Origin: Streptomyces sp. HmicA12
Lineage (GTDB): Bacteria; Actinomycetota; Actinomycetes; Streptomycetales; Streptomycetaceae
Assembly: GCF_000373565.1 (NCBI RefSeq)
Contig: NZ_KB891808.1
Location: 109,317-173,316, forward strand
Length of the DNA stretch: 64,000 bases
Direction of reading: 5' to 3'
Shown here: positions 55,921-63,816 of the stretch, in pieces
How the letters are laid out: the number at the start of each line of letters is the position of its first letter
Numbering within the stretch: the first letter of the stretch is position 1
The notes under the pieces: model-generated
What the model was told of the DNA's origin: nothing
The model's input: only the letters and a program-made list of their open reading frames with translations
Databases searched by the model: none
Made by a program: the position numbers and the translations under genes

Positions 55921-57384
55921 ATGAGACGCGCGATACCCGCCGTGGGGCTGTTCCTCCTGGCGCCGGTGGTCGGGGAGCTGCTGCTCGGCGCGACCTCCGG
56001 CGACATGGTGGGACAGCTGCCGATCATGGCGCTGCTGTACGGCGGCGGTGCTCTGCTGATCCGCGAGGCCGTCCGGCGCGCGGGCCGGGGATGGTCCTCG
56101 ATCCTGCTCCTCGGCGCCGCGTACGCGCTGGTGGAGGAGGGGCTCCTGGATCAGATGCTGTTCAACGCCGCCTACTCGGGCGACTACGACATGGTCTCGG
56201 TGACGCACGTGCCGTTCCTGGGCATCGGCGGCTACGGACTGCTCTCGGTCCTCGCCGTGCACGCCGTGTGGAGCATCACCGTGCCGATCGCGCTCATGGA
56301 GGCGCTGGTCCCGGACCGCGCGCGGCAGCCGTGGCTGGGCCGCACCGGGCTGTCCGTCACCGCCGTCCTCTTCGTCCTCGGGGCGGTGGTCGTCGGCTGG
56401 GGCAGCTACGACGACTCCCACTTCATGGCGCCCTGGCCGCGACTGGCCGGCACGGCCGCGGTGGTGGTCCTGCTCGTGGCCGCCGCGTTCCGCATCCGGC
56501 CCCCTGCGCCGGGCCGGTCCACGCGCGGTGCGCCTCGCCCCGTCCTCGCCGGCGCGGCGGCACTGGTGCTGACCAGCGGTTTCTGGCTGGTGCTCCAGCC
56601 CAGCCGGTGGGGCGTGGCGGCGTCCCTCGCCGTCGCGGTCGCCGCCCTGGCCCTCGGGATCTCCTGGTCGAGGAGGTCCGGCTGGGGACCGCGCCAGGAG
56701 TACGCGCTCGCCGCCGGCGCCACGCTGACGTACGCCTGGATCGGCTTCGGCCAGACCCCCGACGTCGGCTCCGCCGGCACCGCCAACCTGATCGGCCACA
56801 TCGTCCTCGCGGTCGCCGCCGTGGGGCTGCTGTGGGTCGCCGGGCGCCGCGTCAGGGGCACGGCCGCGTCACGACCGCGCCCGGGGACGGGTCAGCGCCA
56901 GCACGCTGAGGCCGAACATCAGGATGCCGAGCGGGACATGGACCGACGGCACGTGCGCGATGCCGAGCACGACCTGCGCCGAGGCGAGGACGAGGAACCC
57001 CGTCGCGTACAGGACGGGCCGGGGCGAACCGCCGCCCGGCTTCCAGGCGAGGACGGCCGCGAGGACGTAGAGCATCGACGCGGCGTACATCACGCGGGCG
57101 CCGACGCCGTGGATGACCTCGCCGTAGTGCGCGGTGAGCAGCAGCCCGGCGCTGACGGCCTGGAGGAAGATCGTCGCGGTCTGCAGGGCGACCGTGACCT
57201 GGAGGAACGTGGTGCTGCGGGGAGCGGTCGCCGTCTGGGTGGCCATGGTGAGGTCCCTTCTCCTGCCTGCCGGCAGTGGATCTTCTGTACGGTTCCGGTA
57301 CTCCGACGACGCAGGGTCGGAAAACGTCAGGAACGTCAGGGGGGACGGCACTATGACGACAGAAGTGAGCGCGGTGGCCGGTGA
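55921..57384 (+). CDS. Multi-pass membrane protein with anomalous antisense-overlapping C-terminus
   Basis: The first ~315 residues form about eight TM helices (AIPAVGLFLLAPVVGELLLG, PIMALLYGGGALLIREAV, SILLLGAAYALVEEGLLDQML, and others up to IGHIVLAVAAVGLLWVAG). The ALVEEGLLDQM stretch is reminiscent of CPBP-type Glu-Glu motifs but not conclusive. The expected stop after RRVRGTAAS is missing: the first in-frame stop is 57382-57384, so ~170 extra charged, low-hydrophobicity residues read across the real minus-strand gene at 56869-57246. Either a stop was lost recently (frameshift or sequencing error near 56870) or the tail is genuinely translated. Function unknown. Confidence 0.6.
   Translation: MRRAIPAVGLFLLAPVVGELLLGATSGDMVGQLPIMALLYGGGALLIREAVRRAGRGWSSILLLGAAYALVEEGLLDQMLFNAAYSGDYDMVSVTHVPFLGIGGYGLLSVLAVHAVWSITVPIALMEALVPDRARQPWLGRTGLSVTAVLFVLGAVVVGWGSYDDSHFMAPWPRLAGTAAVVVLLVAAAFRIRPPAPGRSTRGAPRPVLAGAAALVLTSGFWLVLQPSRWGVAASLAVAVAALALGISWSRRSGWGPRQEYALAAGATLTYAWIGFGQTPDVGSAGTANLIGHIVLAVAAVGLLWVAGRRVRGTAASRPRPGTGQRQHAEAEHQDAERDMDRRHVRDAEHDLRRGEDEEPRRVQDGPGRTAARLPGEDGREDVEHRRGVHHAGADAVDDLAVVRGEQQPGADGLEEDRRGLQGDRDLEERGAAGSGRRLGGHGEVPSPACRQWIFCTVPVLRRRRVGKRQERQGGRHYDDRSERGGR
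56869..57246 (-). CDS. Four-TM membrane protein, 125 residues
   Basis: MATQTATAPRSTTFLQVTVALQ leads into four hydrophobic helices (about 15-45, 55-75, 82-100, 103-120) with the short loops GVGARVMYAASMLYVLAA and IAHVPSVHVPLGILMFG. The His residues in HYGEVIHG and AHVP-VHVP could bind heme or metal. Codon bias is strongly Streptomyces-like. GGGAC lies just upstream of ATG 57246. It is divergent from the ECF41-type sigma gene, in the position where such sigma factors keep their linked target gene. No named family recognised; DoxX-like in size only. Confidence 0.75.
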   Translation of the reverse strand: MATQTATAPRSTTFLQVTVALQTATIFLQAVSAGLLLTAHYGEVIHGVGARVMYAASMLYVLAAVLAWKPGGGSPRPVLYATGFLVLASAQVVLGIAHVPSVHVPLGILMFGLSVLALTRPRARS

Positions 57385-58240
57385 GAGACGGCATCTGACC
57401 AACCTCGCGTACCGCATGCTCGGCTCGCTCGCCGAGGCCGAGGACGCCGTGCAGGAGACGTACGCCCGCTGGTACGCCAGGTCACCGCGGCAGCGGGCCG
57501 CCGTCGAGAACCCCGCCGCCTGGCTGACGACGGTGGCGTCCCGCGTCTGTCTCGACCAGCTGGGCTCGGCACGGGCGCGGCGCGAACGCTACGTCGGCGC
57601 GTGGATCCCCGAGCCGCTGCCCGACCGCACCGAGTGGCCCGGCGGCGACGTGGCCGACCCGGCGGACCGGATCACGCTGGACGAGTCGGTGAGCATGGCG
57701 TTCCTCGTCGTACTGGAGTCGATGACACCGGCCGAGCGAGTGGCGTTCGTCCTGCACGACGTCTTCAAGTACGCGTTCGCGGAGGTCGCGGAGATCCTCG
57801 GACGGACCCCCGCGGCCTGCCGCCAGCTGGCGTCGTCGGGCCGCGGCCGGATCCGCCGCGGGGTGCCGGACGCGGCGACCGAGCACGCGCGACAGGCCGT
57901 CCTGGTAAGGGACTTCAAGCAGGCGTGGGAGGCCAAGGACATCAAGGCGCTGGTCGGCCTGCTCGACCCGGCGGCCACGATGACCGCCGACGGCGGCGGT
58001 GTCGTCAGCACGGCGCTGCGCCCCGTCGAGGGCGGCGAGGAGATCGCCCGCTACCTCGCGTTCTTCGCGGAGAAGGCCCCGGGGCTCACCCTCCTGGAGC
58101 GGACGGTGAACGGGGCGCCGGGGCTCGTCGCACGGTTCGCCGGGGCCACCGCGACCGTGGCGGCGTTCGGCTTCGCGGGCGGCCGGGTCACGCACATCTG
58201 GGCGGTGCGCAATCCGGAGAAGCTCGGGGCGTGGGCGTAG
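57353..58240 (+). CDS. ECF41-type RNA polymerase sigma factor (SigJ-like) with SnoaL-like C-terminus
   Basis: 295 residues. Sigma region 2 (HLTNLAYRMLGSLAEAEDAVQETYARWY), region 4 (MTPAERVAFVLHDVFKYAFAEVAEILGRTPAACRQLASSGRGRIR), then a SnoaL-like extension of ~110 residues. The three ECF41 signatures are present as WIPEP (84-88), ADGGGVV in the extension and NPEKLGAW at the C-terminus. In this group the extension replaces an anti-sigma factor and adjusts activity. The divergent four-TM protein is the probable linked gene. ATG 57353 is preceded by GGGGGGA. No typical TGTCACA-CGTC target promoter was found in the gap. Confidence 0.9.
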   Translation: MTTEVSAVAGERRHLTNLAYRMLGSLAEAEDAVQETYARWYARSPRQRAAVENPAAWLTTVASRVCLDQLGSARARRERYVGAWIPEPLPDRTEWPGGDVADPADRITLDESVSMAFLVVLESMTPAERVAFVLHDVFKYAFAEVAEILGRTPAACRQLASSGRGRIRRGVPDAATEHARQAVLVRDFKQAWEAKDIKALVGLLDPAATMTADGGGVVSTALRPVEGGEEIARYLAFFAEKAPGLTLLERTVNGAPGLVARFAGATATVAAFGFAGGRVTHIWAVRNPEKLGAWA

Positions 58241-58280
58241 GGCATTGCCACCGTGGGGCCCCCTCGGGTAGGAACCCCGC

Positions 58281-58832
58281 ATGCTGACAGGTGGCAGGAT
58301 CGGGCTGCGGGCCCGGCACGAGGACGACGTCCCGGTCCTGAAGGACGGGCTCTACGACGACGTGGTCAACACCTCGCGGGCCGACGGCAGACCGTGGCGG
58401 CCGATGGCGTCCGGATCGAAGTTCTCGGTGGACGACACGGACGAACAGAACCTCCCGTTCTCCGTGGTGGAGCTGGACGGCGGCGCGCTCGTCGGCGCCG
58501 CGACGCTCTGGGGCATCGACCTCCACCACCGGTCCGCGCACATCGGCCTCGGCCTGCTGCCGTCCGCCCGCGGCAAGGGCTACGGCACCGACGTCGTCGC
58601 CGTCCTGTGCCACTACGGCTTCGTCGTACGTGGCCTGTGGCGGCTGCAGATCGAGACGCTGACGGACAACCACGCGATGCTGCGCGCCGCCGAGCGCAAC
58701 GGCTTCGTCCGCGAGGGCGTGCTGCGTTCGTCGTCCTGGGTGATGGGCGCGTTCCTGGACGAGGCGGTACTCGGCCTCCTCGCCCACGAGTGGAAGCCGG
58801 ACGCCCCGGAACTCAGTCGCCGGCCCGCTTGA
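58281..58832 (+). CDS. GNAT N-acetyltransferase
   Basis: 183 residues, RimJ/RimL-like GNAT: GRIGLRARHEDDVPVLK at the start, LVGAATLWGIDLHHRSAHIGLGLLPSARGKGYGTDVVAVLCHYGF (acetyl-CoA loop ARGKGYG), and LTDNHAMLRAAERNGFVREGVLRSSSWV. Substrate unknown. Its 3' end overlaps the DUF4177 gene on the other strand by 20 bases. It starts 40 bases after the sigma gene and could be co-transcribed. Confidence 0.88.
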   Translation: MLTGGRIGLRARHEDDVPVLKDGLYDDVVNTSRADGRPWRPMASGSKFSVDDTDEQNLPFSVVELDGGALVGAATLWGIDLHHRSAHIGLGLLPSARGKGYGTDVVAVLCHYGFVVRGLWRLQIETLTDNHAMLRAAERNGFVREGVLRSSSWVMGAFLDEAVLGLLAHEWKPDAPELSRRPA

Positions 58833-59004
58833 GGATGACGGCGATCTCGATGGCCTGGCCCGCGCCGAAGCTGGGGGCGAGGGTGCCGACCGCCTGCCAG
58901 CCGTCGCGGCCCAGCTCGTTCAGCTGTTCCTCGACCTGGCCGTAGTCGAAGCCCTTCATGCCGAGCTTGTACGTCAGGACCTTGTGCTCCCACGGTGCGG
59001 CCAT
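58813..59004 (-). CDS. Small DUF4177-type protein
   Basis: 63 residues: WEHKVLTYKLGMKGFDYGQVEEQLNELGRDGWQAVGTLAP ... IEIAVILKRAGD. The LN-LG-DGW(Q/E)-V pattern with a final VILKR strand is the DUF4177 signature. Function unknown; small soluble alpha/beta protein. ATG 59004 is preceded by GAGGGAGACCGG. The overlap with the GNAT gene leaves no room for a separate terminator. Confidence 0.85.
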   Translation of the reverse strand: MAAPWEHKVLTYKLGMKGFDYGQVEEQLNELGRDGWQAVGTLAPSFGAGQAIEIAVILKRAGD

Positions 59005-59107
59005 GCTCCGGTCTCCCTCGCTCGTTCCACCCGGCTCTCCCTCGATACTCGGCCAGGACGGGCCGGCGCGCCCGGCGACCGTGGCGCGCCCGCCGCCCCC
59101 GCGAGGT

Positions 59108-60724
59108 TCACCGGTGCAGCGACGTGCGCTCCTCCTCGCTCCCGGTCGCGGGCGGCAGCGCCTTCGGTACCTGCGCCCCCTCCCCGAACATCCACCGGGA
59201 CAGCGCCGCCCGCAGCCGCTCCGTCGCCCGGACCCGCCGCCGCACCCCGTGCTCGTCCGTGTCCGGCGGGGCCTCCAGCGCGGCGGGCTGTTCGTGCTGG
59301 GTGAGCCGGTACAGCTCGGCCCGCTCCAACGGTTCGTGGACCTCGACGTACTCGCCGTGCGGCAGCCGCTTGATCCGCCCCGTCTCGCGGCCGTGCAGCA
59401 CCTTGTCCCGGTCCCGTCGCTGCAGCCCCAGGCAGATCCGCCTGGTCACGACGAACGCGAGCACCGGCCCGGCGAACAGCGCGATCCGCGCGGTCCAGGT
59501 GATGGCGTTCACCGAGAGATGGAAGTGCGTGGCCCACAGGTCGTTGCCGCCGGCCGCCAGCGCGACGAGGAAGCCCGTCAGCCAGGCCACTCCAAGTGCC
59601 GTACGGACAGGGCGATTTCGCGGGCGGTCGAGCAGATGGTGCTCGCGCCGGTCGCCCGTGATCCACGCCTCCACGAACGGATACACCCCGATGAGGACCA
59701 GCCACAGCGGGAACGCCAGGAACGGGACGAGGACCCCGAGCGCGAGCGTGTGCCCCCCGACCACGATCTCCCAGCCGGGCATCACGCGGACCAGCCCCTC
59801 CGCGAACCCCAGGTACCAGTCGGGCTGGGCGCCGGTCGACACCTGGTCGGGGCGGTACGGGCCGTACACCCAGACCGGGTTGACGGACGCGACCGCCGCG
59901 ATCAGCGTCACCACGCCGAACACGAGGAAGAAGAAGCCGCCCGCCTTGGCGACGTAGACGGGGAAGAACGGCTGGCCCACCACGTTGCGCTCGGTCTTTC
60001 CCGGGCCGGGGAACTGGGTGTGCTTGTGGTAGAAGACCAGGATCAGGTGTGTGACGACGAGCGCCGCCATGATGCCCGGCAGCAGCAGCACATGGATCGA
60101 GTAGAAGCGGGCCACGATGTCGCCGCCCGGGAACTCGCCGCCGAAGAGGAAGAACGACAGGTACGTCCCGACGACCGGGACGGCGAGGGTCATCCCCTCG
60201 ATCAGCCGCATGCCGGCGCCGGACAGCAGGTCGTCCGGCAGGGAGTACCCCAACAGGCCCTCGAACAGCGCCAGGAACAGCAACAGCCAGCCGAACAGCC
60301 AGTTCAGCTCACGGGGCTTGCGGAACGAGCCCGTGAAGAAGTGCCGCATCATGTGCACGAACATCGCCGCCACGAAGATCAGCGCGGCCCAGTGGTGGAT
60401 CTGCCGGATGAGCAGTCCGCCGCGTACCTCGAAGCTGATGTCGAGCGTCGACGCGTACGCCTCCGACATCCGTACACCGCTCAGCGGGACGTAACTGCCG
60501 TGGTACTCCACCTCGTTCATCGACGGATGGAAGAAGAGGGTGAGGTAGACGCCGGTGAGGATCAGGACGAGGAACGTGTAGAGGCAGACCTCCCCCAGCA
60601 GGAACGACCAGTGGTCGGGGAAGACCTTGCGCAGGTACCTGCGGCCCAGGCCGTACACGCCGAGCCGTCCGTCGGCCCAGTCGGCGACGCGCTCACCCGC
60701 CGGCGCGTCCGTGCTCTTGGTCAT
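59108..60724 (-). CDS. Cytochrome b subunit of a bc1-type complex, solitary paralogue
   Basis: 538 residues, actinobacterial QcrB type: about eight to nine TM helices, bis-heme ligands in IRQIHHWAALIFVAAMFVHMMRHFF and FYSIHVLLLPGIMAALVVTHLILVFYHKH, Qo-site motif QPDWYLGF (PDWY form), GLLGYSLPDDLLSG loop and a C-terminal extension of about 110 residues. Normally qcrB follows qcrC and qcrA (cytochrome cc and Rieske); here neither partner is present and the gene stands alone, so it is probably a second copy of the housekeeping qcrB. GGGAGG precedes ATG 60724; GTG 60748 is weaker. It might operate as an alternative quinol-oxidising subunit. Confidence 0.88.
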   Translation of the reverse strand: MTKSTDAPAGERVADWADGRLGVYGLGRRYLRKVFPDHWSFLLGEVCLYTFLVLILTGVYLTLFFHPSMNEVEYHGSYVPLSGVRMSEAYASTLDISFEVRGGLLIRQIHHWAALIFVAAMFVHMMRHFFTGSFRKPRELNWLFGWLLLFLALFEGLLGYSLPDDLLSGAGMRLIEGMTLAVPVVGTYLSFFLFGGEFPGGDIVARFYSIHVLLLPGIMAALVVTHLILVFYHKHTQFPGPGKTERNVVGQPFFPVYVAKAGGFFFLVFGVVTLIAAVASVNPVWVYGPYRPDQVSTGAQPDWYLGFAEGLVRVMPGWEIVVGGHTLALGVLVPFLAFPLWLVLIGVYPFVEAWITGDRREHHLLDRPRNRPVRTALGVAWLTGFLVALAAGGNDLWATHFHLSVNAITWTARIALFAGPVLAFVVTRRICLGLQRRDRDKVLHGRETGRIKRLPHGEYVEVHEPLERAELYRLTQHEQPAALEAPPDTDEHGVRRRVRATERLRAALSRWMFGEGAQVPKALPPATGSEEERTSLHR

Positions 60725-61051
60725 CGTGAACCTCCCGTAGGTGCTCACAGAGACGACTGATCAGGCGGCAGGAATGTGACATCGGCGGTTGGTTGCCTGC
60801 TCAACGGGGTTGTTGCGCGCTGAACGGCTGGCGGTTTCCGGCGCCCTACCCGTCCGTACCGCGGCCGTCCGGGCCCGACGTATGGACCTTGATCGCCCTA
60901 AGCCCGACATGGGCGAGAAAGGATCAGGTCAAGTGTCGAAAGGGGGCGCGTCGCACGCATGGACGTTTGCGAACGGGCAATGATCCGCGTGGTGTTCACA
61001 CGCTGCACATCAATCACATCCGTTGCACACAACCGAGACGGAGAGCCGGTC
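60725..61051. other. 327-bp gap upstream of the lasso peptide cluster
   Basis: Contains the cytochrome b promoter region on the left and the lasso promoter on the right. From about 60990 to 61040 the sequence becomes AT-richer with repeated caca/acac words (gttcacacgctgcacatcaa, ccgttgcacacaacc), a likely promoter/regulator zone. A frame open from about 60789 to 60983 has no ribosome site or coding bias and is not called. No other feature is visible. Confidence 0.5.
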
Positions 61052-61186
61052 ATGAAGAAGCAGGCGCAGGAAGCGAAGAAGAGCTATGCGAAGCCCGCGA
61101 TGGTCAAGCAGGGCGACTTCACCAAGGTGACGGCCGGCTACTTCGTCGGCTCGTACAAGGAGTGGATCGTCCGCCGCATCGTCTGA
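61052..61186 (+). CDS. Lasso peptide precursor
   Basis: 44 residues. The leader (1-28) has the actinobacterial recognition motif YxxPxLxxxGxFxxxT in the form YAKPAMVKQGDFTKVT, with Thr at position -2. The core (29-44) is GYFVGSYKEWIVRRIV: Gly1 can form the isopeptide ring with Glu9, giving a nine-residue macrolactam, and the Arg-Arg/aromatic tail would be threaded. No cysteines, so class II. From memory the first nine residues resemble keywimysin; check by comparison. Gene order A-C-B1-B2 follows. A GAGAGCCGG ribosome site precedes ATG 61052. Confidence 0.93.
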   Translation: MKKQAQEAKKSYAKPAMVKQGDFTKVTAGYFVGSYKEWIVRRIV

Positions 61187-61276
61187 CGCCCCGCTGCCTG
61201 ACGCCCCGACGTCCGACGCCCTGTCGCCCGCACCCTGTGGGCGTGCGTCAGCAGATGCGAACGAGAAAAGGTGAAG

Positions 61277-63154
61277 ATGCCCGGCCGCCCGCCCGTACAG
61301 CCGCCCCACGCACGCGACTGCTTCGTCGTCCTGCCGGACACCCCGGCGGGCCGGACGGCGGCCGGGCGTCTCCCTTCCACGGAACCCGGCGCACCGGTGT
61401 TCCGGTACCCCTCCGGCCGGCCCTGGCTGATCGCCCGTACCCCGTTGCGCCACGTCAGCAGTGCCGAGCGCGGCCCGGACGCCGTGGTCGTCATCGGCCC
61501 CTGCGAGGTCACCGGACTCGGCGCCGACCTCGACGCCACCCGCGACCACGCCGGCCTGCACGACCGCCTCGCCCGTCGGCTGCCCGGCGTCCACCACGTC
61601 ATCTCCCGCCGGGGCGCGGAGAGTTGGGTGCGCGGCACGGCGACCGGACTGCGTCGCGTGTACGCCGCCGAACACGCGGGGGAGTGCCTGGCCTCCGACC
61701 GCCCGGCCGTCCTCGCCCACCTCACCGGCGCCCGCCTCGACGAGACCGGGCTCGCCCTGCGCCTCCTCGACTTCGTGCCGCACCCGCTCAGCGGGCGGCC
61801 CGTGTGGCGCGGCATCACCGAGACCGACCCGGCGCACGCCCTCGTCCTGCGCCCCGACGGAACGCACCGCACCCGCCGCTGGTGGCAGCCGCCCGCACCC
61901 GAACTCCCGCTGTCCCAGGGCGCTTCGACGCTCGGTACGGCCCTCGACGCCGCCGTTCGCGCGCACGTCGCCGGCCGCCCCCGCATCAGCTGCGAACTCT
62001 CCGGCGGGCTCGACTCGACCTCGCTCACCTTCCTCGCCCGGCGCGCGGCCCCCGACGCCCGCATCGACCTGGTGACGGTCGCCTCCCGGGAGCGCCACGC
62101 ACAGGACGAGGGCTGGGCGCGCCGCGCCGTGGAGCTCCTCGACGGCACGGGCATCGCCCACCACCTCGTCCCGGCCGACGAGGCGCCCCTCTTCTACGCG
62201 GACGTCGCCGCCCCGCCGGGCCCCGACGAGGTTCCCACCGACGAACCGCTGCCCGTCGCCCCGGCCCGCGCCCGCGCGCTGCTGCCCCTCGCCCGCGCCG
62301 CCGCCCACGGCTCAGGCTGCCACCTCACCGGCTACGGCGGCGACGAACTGTTCATGGCGCTGCCGACCGTCGCCGCCGACCTGTTCCCCGGCCGGCCCCT
62401 CGCGGCCTGGAACCGCGTCGGCGCCGTACGCCACCAGCTCGGCTGGCCGCTCGCGGGCACCCTCCGCGCCCTGCTCGCCCGCCCGTCCTTCCGTACGTGG
62501 CTGGCGGGCGCGGTGTCGGACACGGCCCCGCCTCCGACCGCCCGGACTCCGCAACTGGGCTGGGGAGTCGTCCAGTCCCTGCCGCCCTGGCTGACGCCCG
62601 ACGCGCGCACCCTGATCCAGGACGCCTTCCGGGCGGCGGCCGCCTCCGGCGCCGAACCCTTCGGGCCGCGCCCCGGCCGCCACCTCGACCTCGACACCGT
62701 CCGTATCGGCGCCCGCCACTTCCAGGCGATGGAGGACCACGGCCTCGCCCTCGGCCTGCCGGTCGCGGCGCCGATGTACGCCGACCACGTCCTGGAGGCG
62801 ACCCTGTCGGTACGTCTGGCCGACCGCATCGACCCCGGCCGCTACAAGCCCCTGCTCACCGAGGCCGTCCGGGACACCGTGCCCGCGCCGCTCCTCGCCC
62901 GCACCACCAAGGACCACATGAGCGGCGACATCGTCCAGGGCCTGGCTCAACACGCCGACGAAATCCGGCGGTTGTGGGACCCGGACGCCTCCCGGCTGGC
63001 CGCCCTCGGCCTGGTGGACGTCGCCCAACTCGACGCGCTGGCGGCCGACCCGTACGCACCGCCGCACACCCGGTGGTCCATCGACGCGACGGTGGCCTGC
63101 GAGATGTGGCTGCGGGCCACCGACTCCACGCACAGAGAGGCACTGACCCCGTGA
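61277..63154 (+). CDS. Lasso peptide cyclase (asparagine-synthetase-like)
   Basis: 625-residue lasso C protein, which adenylates the core acidic side chain and closes the macrolactam. ATP-pyrophosphatase motif SCELSGGLDSTSLTFLARR (about residues 236-255) and the second block GSGCHLTGYGGDELFMALP are clear. The N-terminal half is the glutaminase-like remnant without a catalytic Cys1. Length is typical (580-640). ATG 61277 has AAAAGG at a good distance; GTG 61271 is an alternative. GTGA overlap with the RRE gene shows coupling. Confidence 0.93.
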   Translation: MPGRPPVQPPHARDCFVVLPDTPAGRTAAGRLPSTEPGAPVFRYPSGRPWLIARTPLRHVSSAERGPDAVVVIGPCEVTGLGADLDATRDHAGLHDRLARRLPGVHHVISRRGAESWVRGTATGLRRVYAAEHAGECLASDRPAVLAHLTGARLDETGLALRLLDFVPHPLSGRPVWRGITETDPAHALVLRPDGTHRTRRWWQPPAPELPLSQGASTLGTALDAAVRAHVAGRPRISCELSGGLDSTSLTFLARRAAPDARIDLVTVASRERHAQDEGWARRAVELLDGTGIAHHLVPADEAPLFYADVAAPPGPDEVPTDEPLPVAPARARALLPLARAAAHGSGCHLTGYGGDELFMALPTVAADLFPGRPLAAWNRVGAVRHQLGWPLAGTLRALLARPSFRTWLAGAVSDTAPPPTARTPQLGWGVVQSLPPWLTPDARTLIQDAFRAAAASGAEPFGPRPGRHLDLDTVRIGARHFQAMEDHGLALGLPVAAPMYADHVLEATLSVRLADRIDPGRYKPLLTEAVRDTVPAPLLARTTKDHMSGDIVQGLAQHADEIRRLWDPDASRLAALGLVDVAQLDALAADPYAPPHTRWSIDATVACEMWLRATDSTHREALTP

Positions 63155-63411
63155 AGGCGCTGAGGCTCAGGGACGGCATAGCCGTGACACGGACCGACTA
63201 CGGGGGCGTACTCCTCGATCAACGGGCCGGTGAGTACTGGCAGTTGAACGACTCCGGCACCCTCGTCGTCACAACGCTCGCCGAGGGGCACGACCTCGGG
63301 ACGGCGGTCGACCGGCTGATGGCGGAGTTCGACATCGACCGGGCCCGCGCCGAGGCCGACGTCGCCGAACTCGCCCAGCGGCTCGTCGACGCGAAGATGG
63401 CCACGCCGTGA
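63151..63411 (+). CDS. Lasso peptide RRE protein (PqqD-like, B1)
   Basis: 86 residues: KALRLRDGIAVTRTDYGGVLLDQRAGEYWQLNDSGTLVVTTLAEGHDLGTAVDRLMAEFDIDRARAEADVAELAQRLVDAKM. This is the winged-helix PqqD/RRE fold that binds the precursor leader and presents it to the peptidase. The GYW/LN-SG-LV pattern is typical. Overlaps both neighbours by 4 bases (GTGA), so the cluster is translated as one unit. Confidence 0.93.
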   Translation: MKALRLRDGIAVTRTDYGGVLLDQRAGEYWQLNDSGTLVVTTLAEGHDLGTAVDRLMAEFDIDRARAEADVAELAQRLVDAKMATP

Positions 63412-63815
63412 GCACCGAGATGACGATGCCACGGCCGGGCGCCACCCGCGGCCCGCGCACCCGCACGGCCGTGGCCCTCGCCCTCGGCCTTGCCCGCCTG
63501 CGCCCGGACCGCCTGCGCCGTTTGCTCACCCTCCTCGCCCGCGGCGCCCGCCCCGCCACGCACGAAGAGGCCCTGGCGGCCTACGACTCGGTGGTCACCG
63601 CGAGCCGCCGCTGCGCGGGCTGGTACGGCTGCCTGCCGAGATCGGTGGCGATCGCCCTGCTGTGCCGGACGCGGGGCACCTGGCCGACCTGGCACGCGGG
63701 GGTCCGCGCGGCCCCACCGTTCGCCCCGCACGCCTGGGTGCAGACGGGGGACCGGATGGTGGGGGAGAGGGCGGAGGCGGGGGAGTACTGCCCCCTGATG
63801 ACGGTGGCCCCGTAA
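63408..63815 (+). CDS. Lasso peptide leader peptidase (transglutaminase-like, B2)
   Basis: 135 residues of the transglutaminase-core-3 family. Catalytic Cys in GWYGCLPRSVAIALLCRTRG, His in PFAPHAWVQTGD and the following Asp form the expected triad, with WHAGVRAAPPFAPHAWV the family hallmark. It cuts the leader after the TA of the precursor. GTG 63408 overlaps the B1 stop. The ABC exporter usually found next (D gene) is not within the window; a tandem repeat follows instead, so the exporter may be further right, elsewhere or absent. Confidence 0.92.
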   Translation: MSTEMTMPRPGATRGPRTRTAVALALGLARLRPDRLRRLLTLLARGARPATHEEALAAYDSVVTASRRCAGWYGCLPRSVAIALLCRTRGTWPTWHAGVRAAPPFAPHAWVQTGDRMVGERAEAGEYCPLMTVAP

Positions 63816-63816
63816 G

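Noticed and set aside
60789..60983. 64-codon frame upstream of the lasso precursor
   Set aside because: No ribosome site, mixed codon use and no recognisable product; treated as promoter region.
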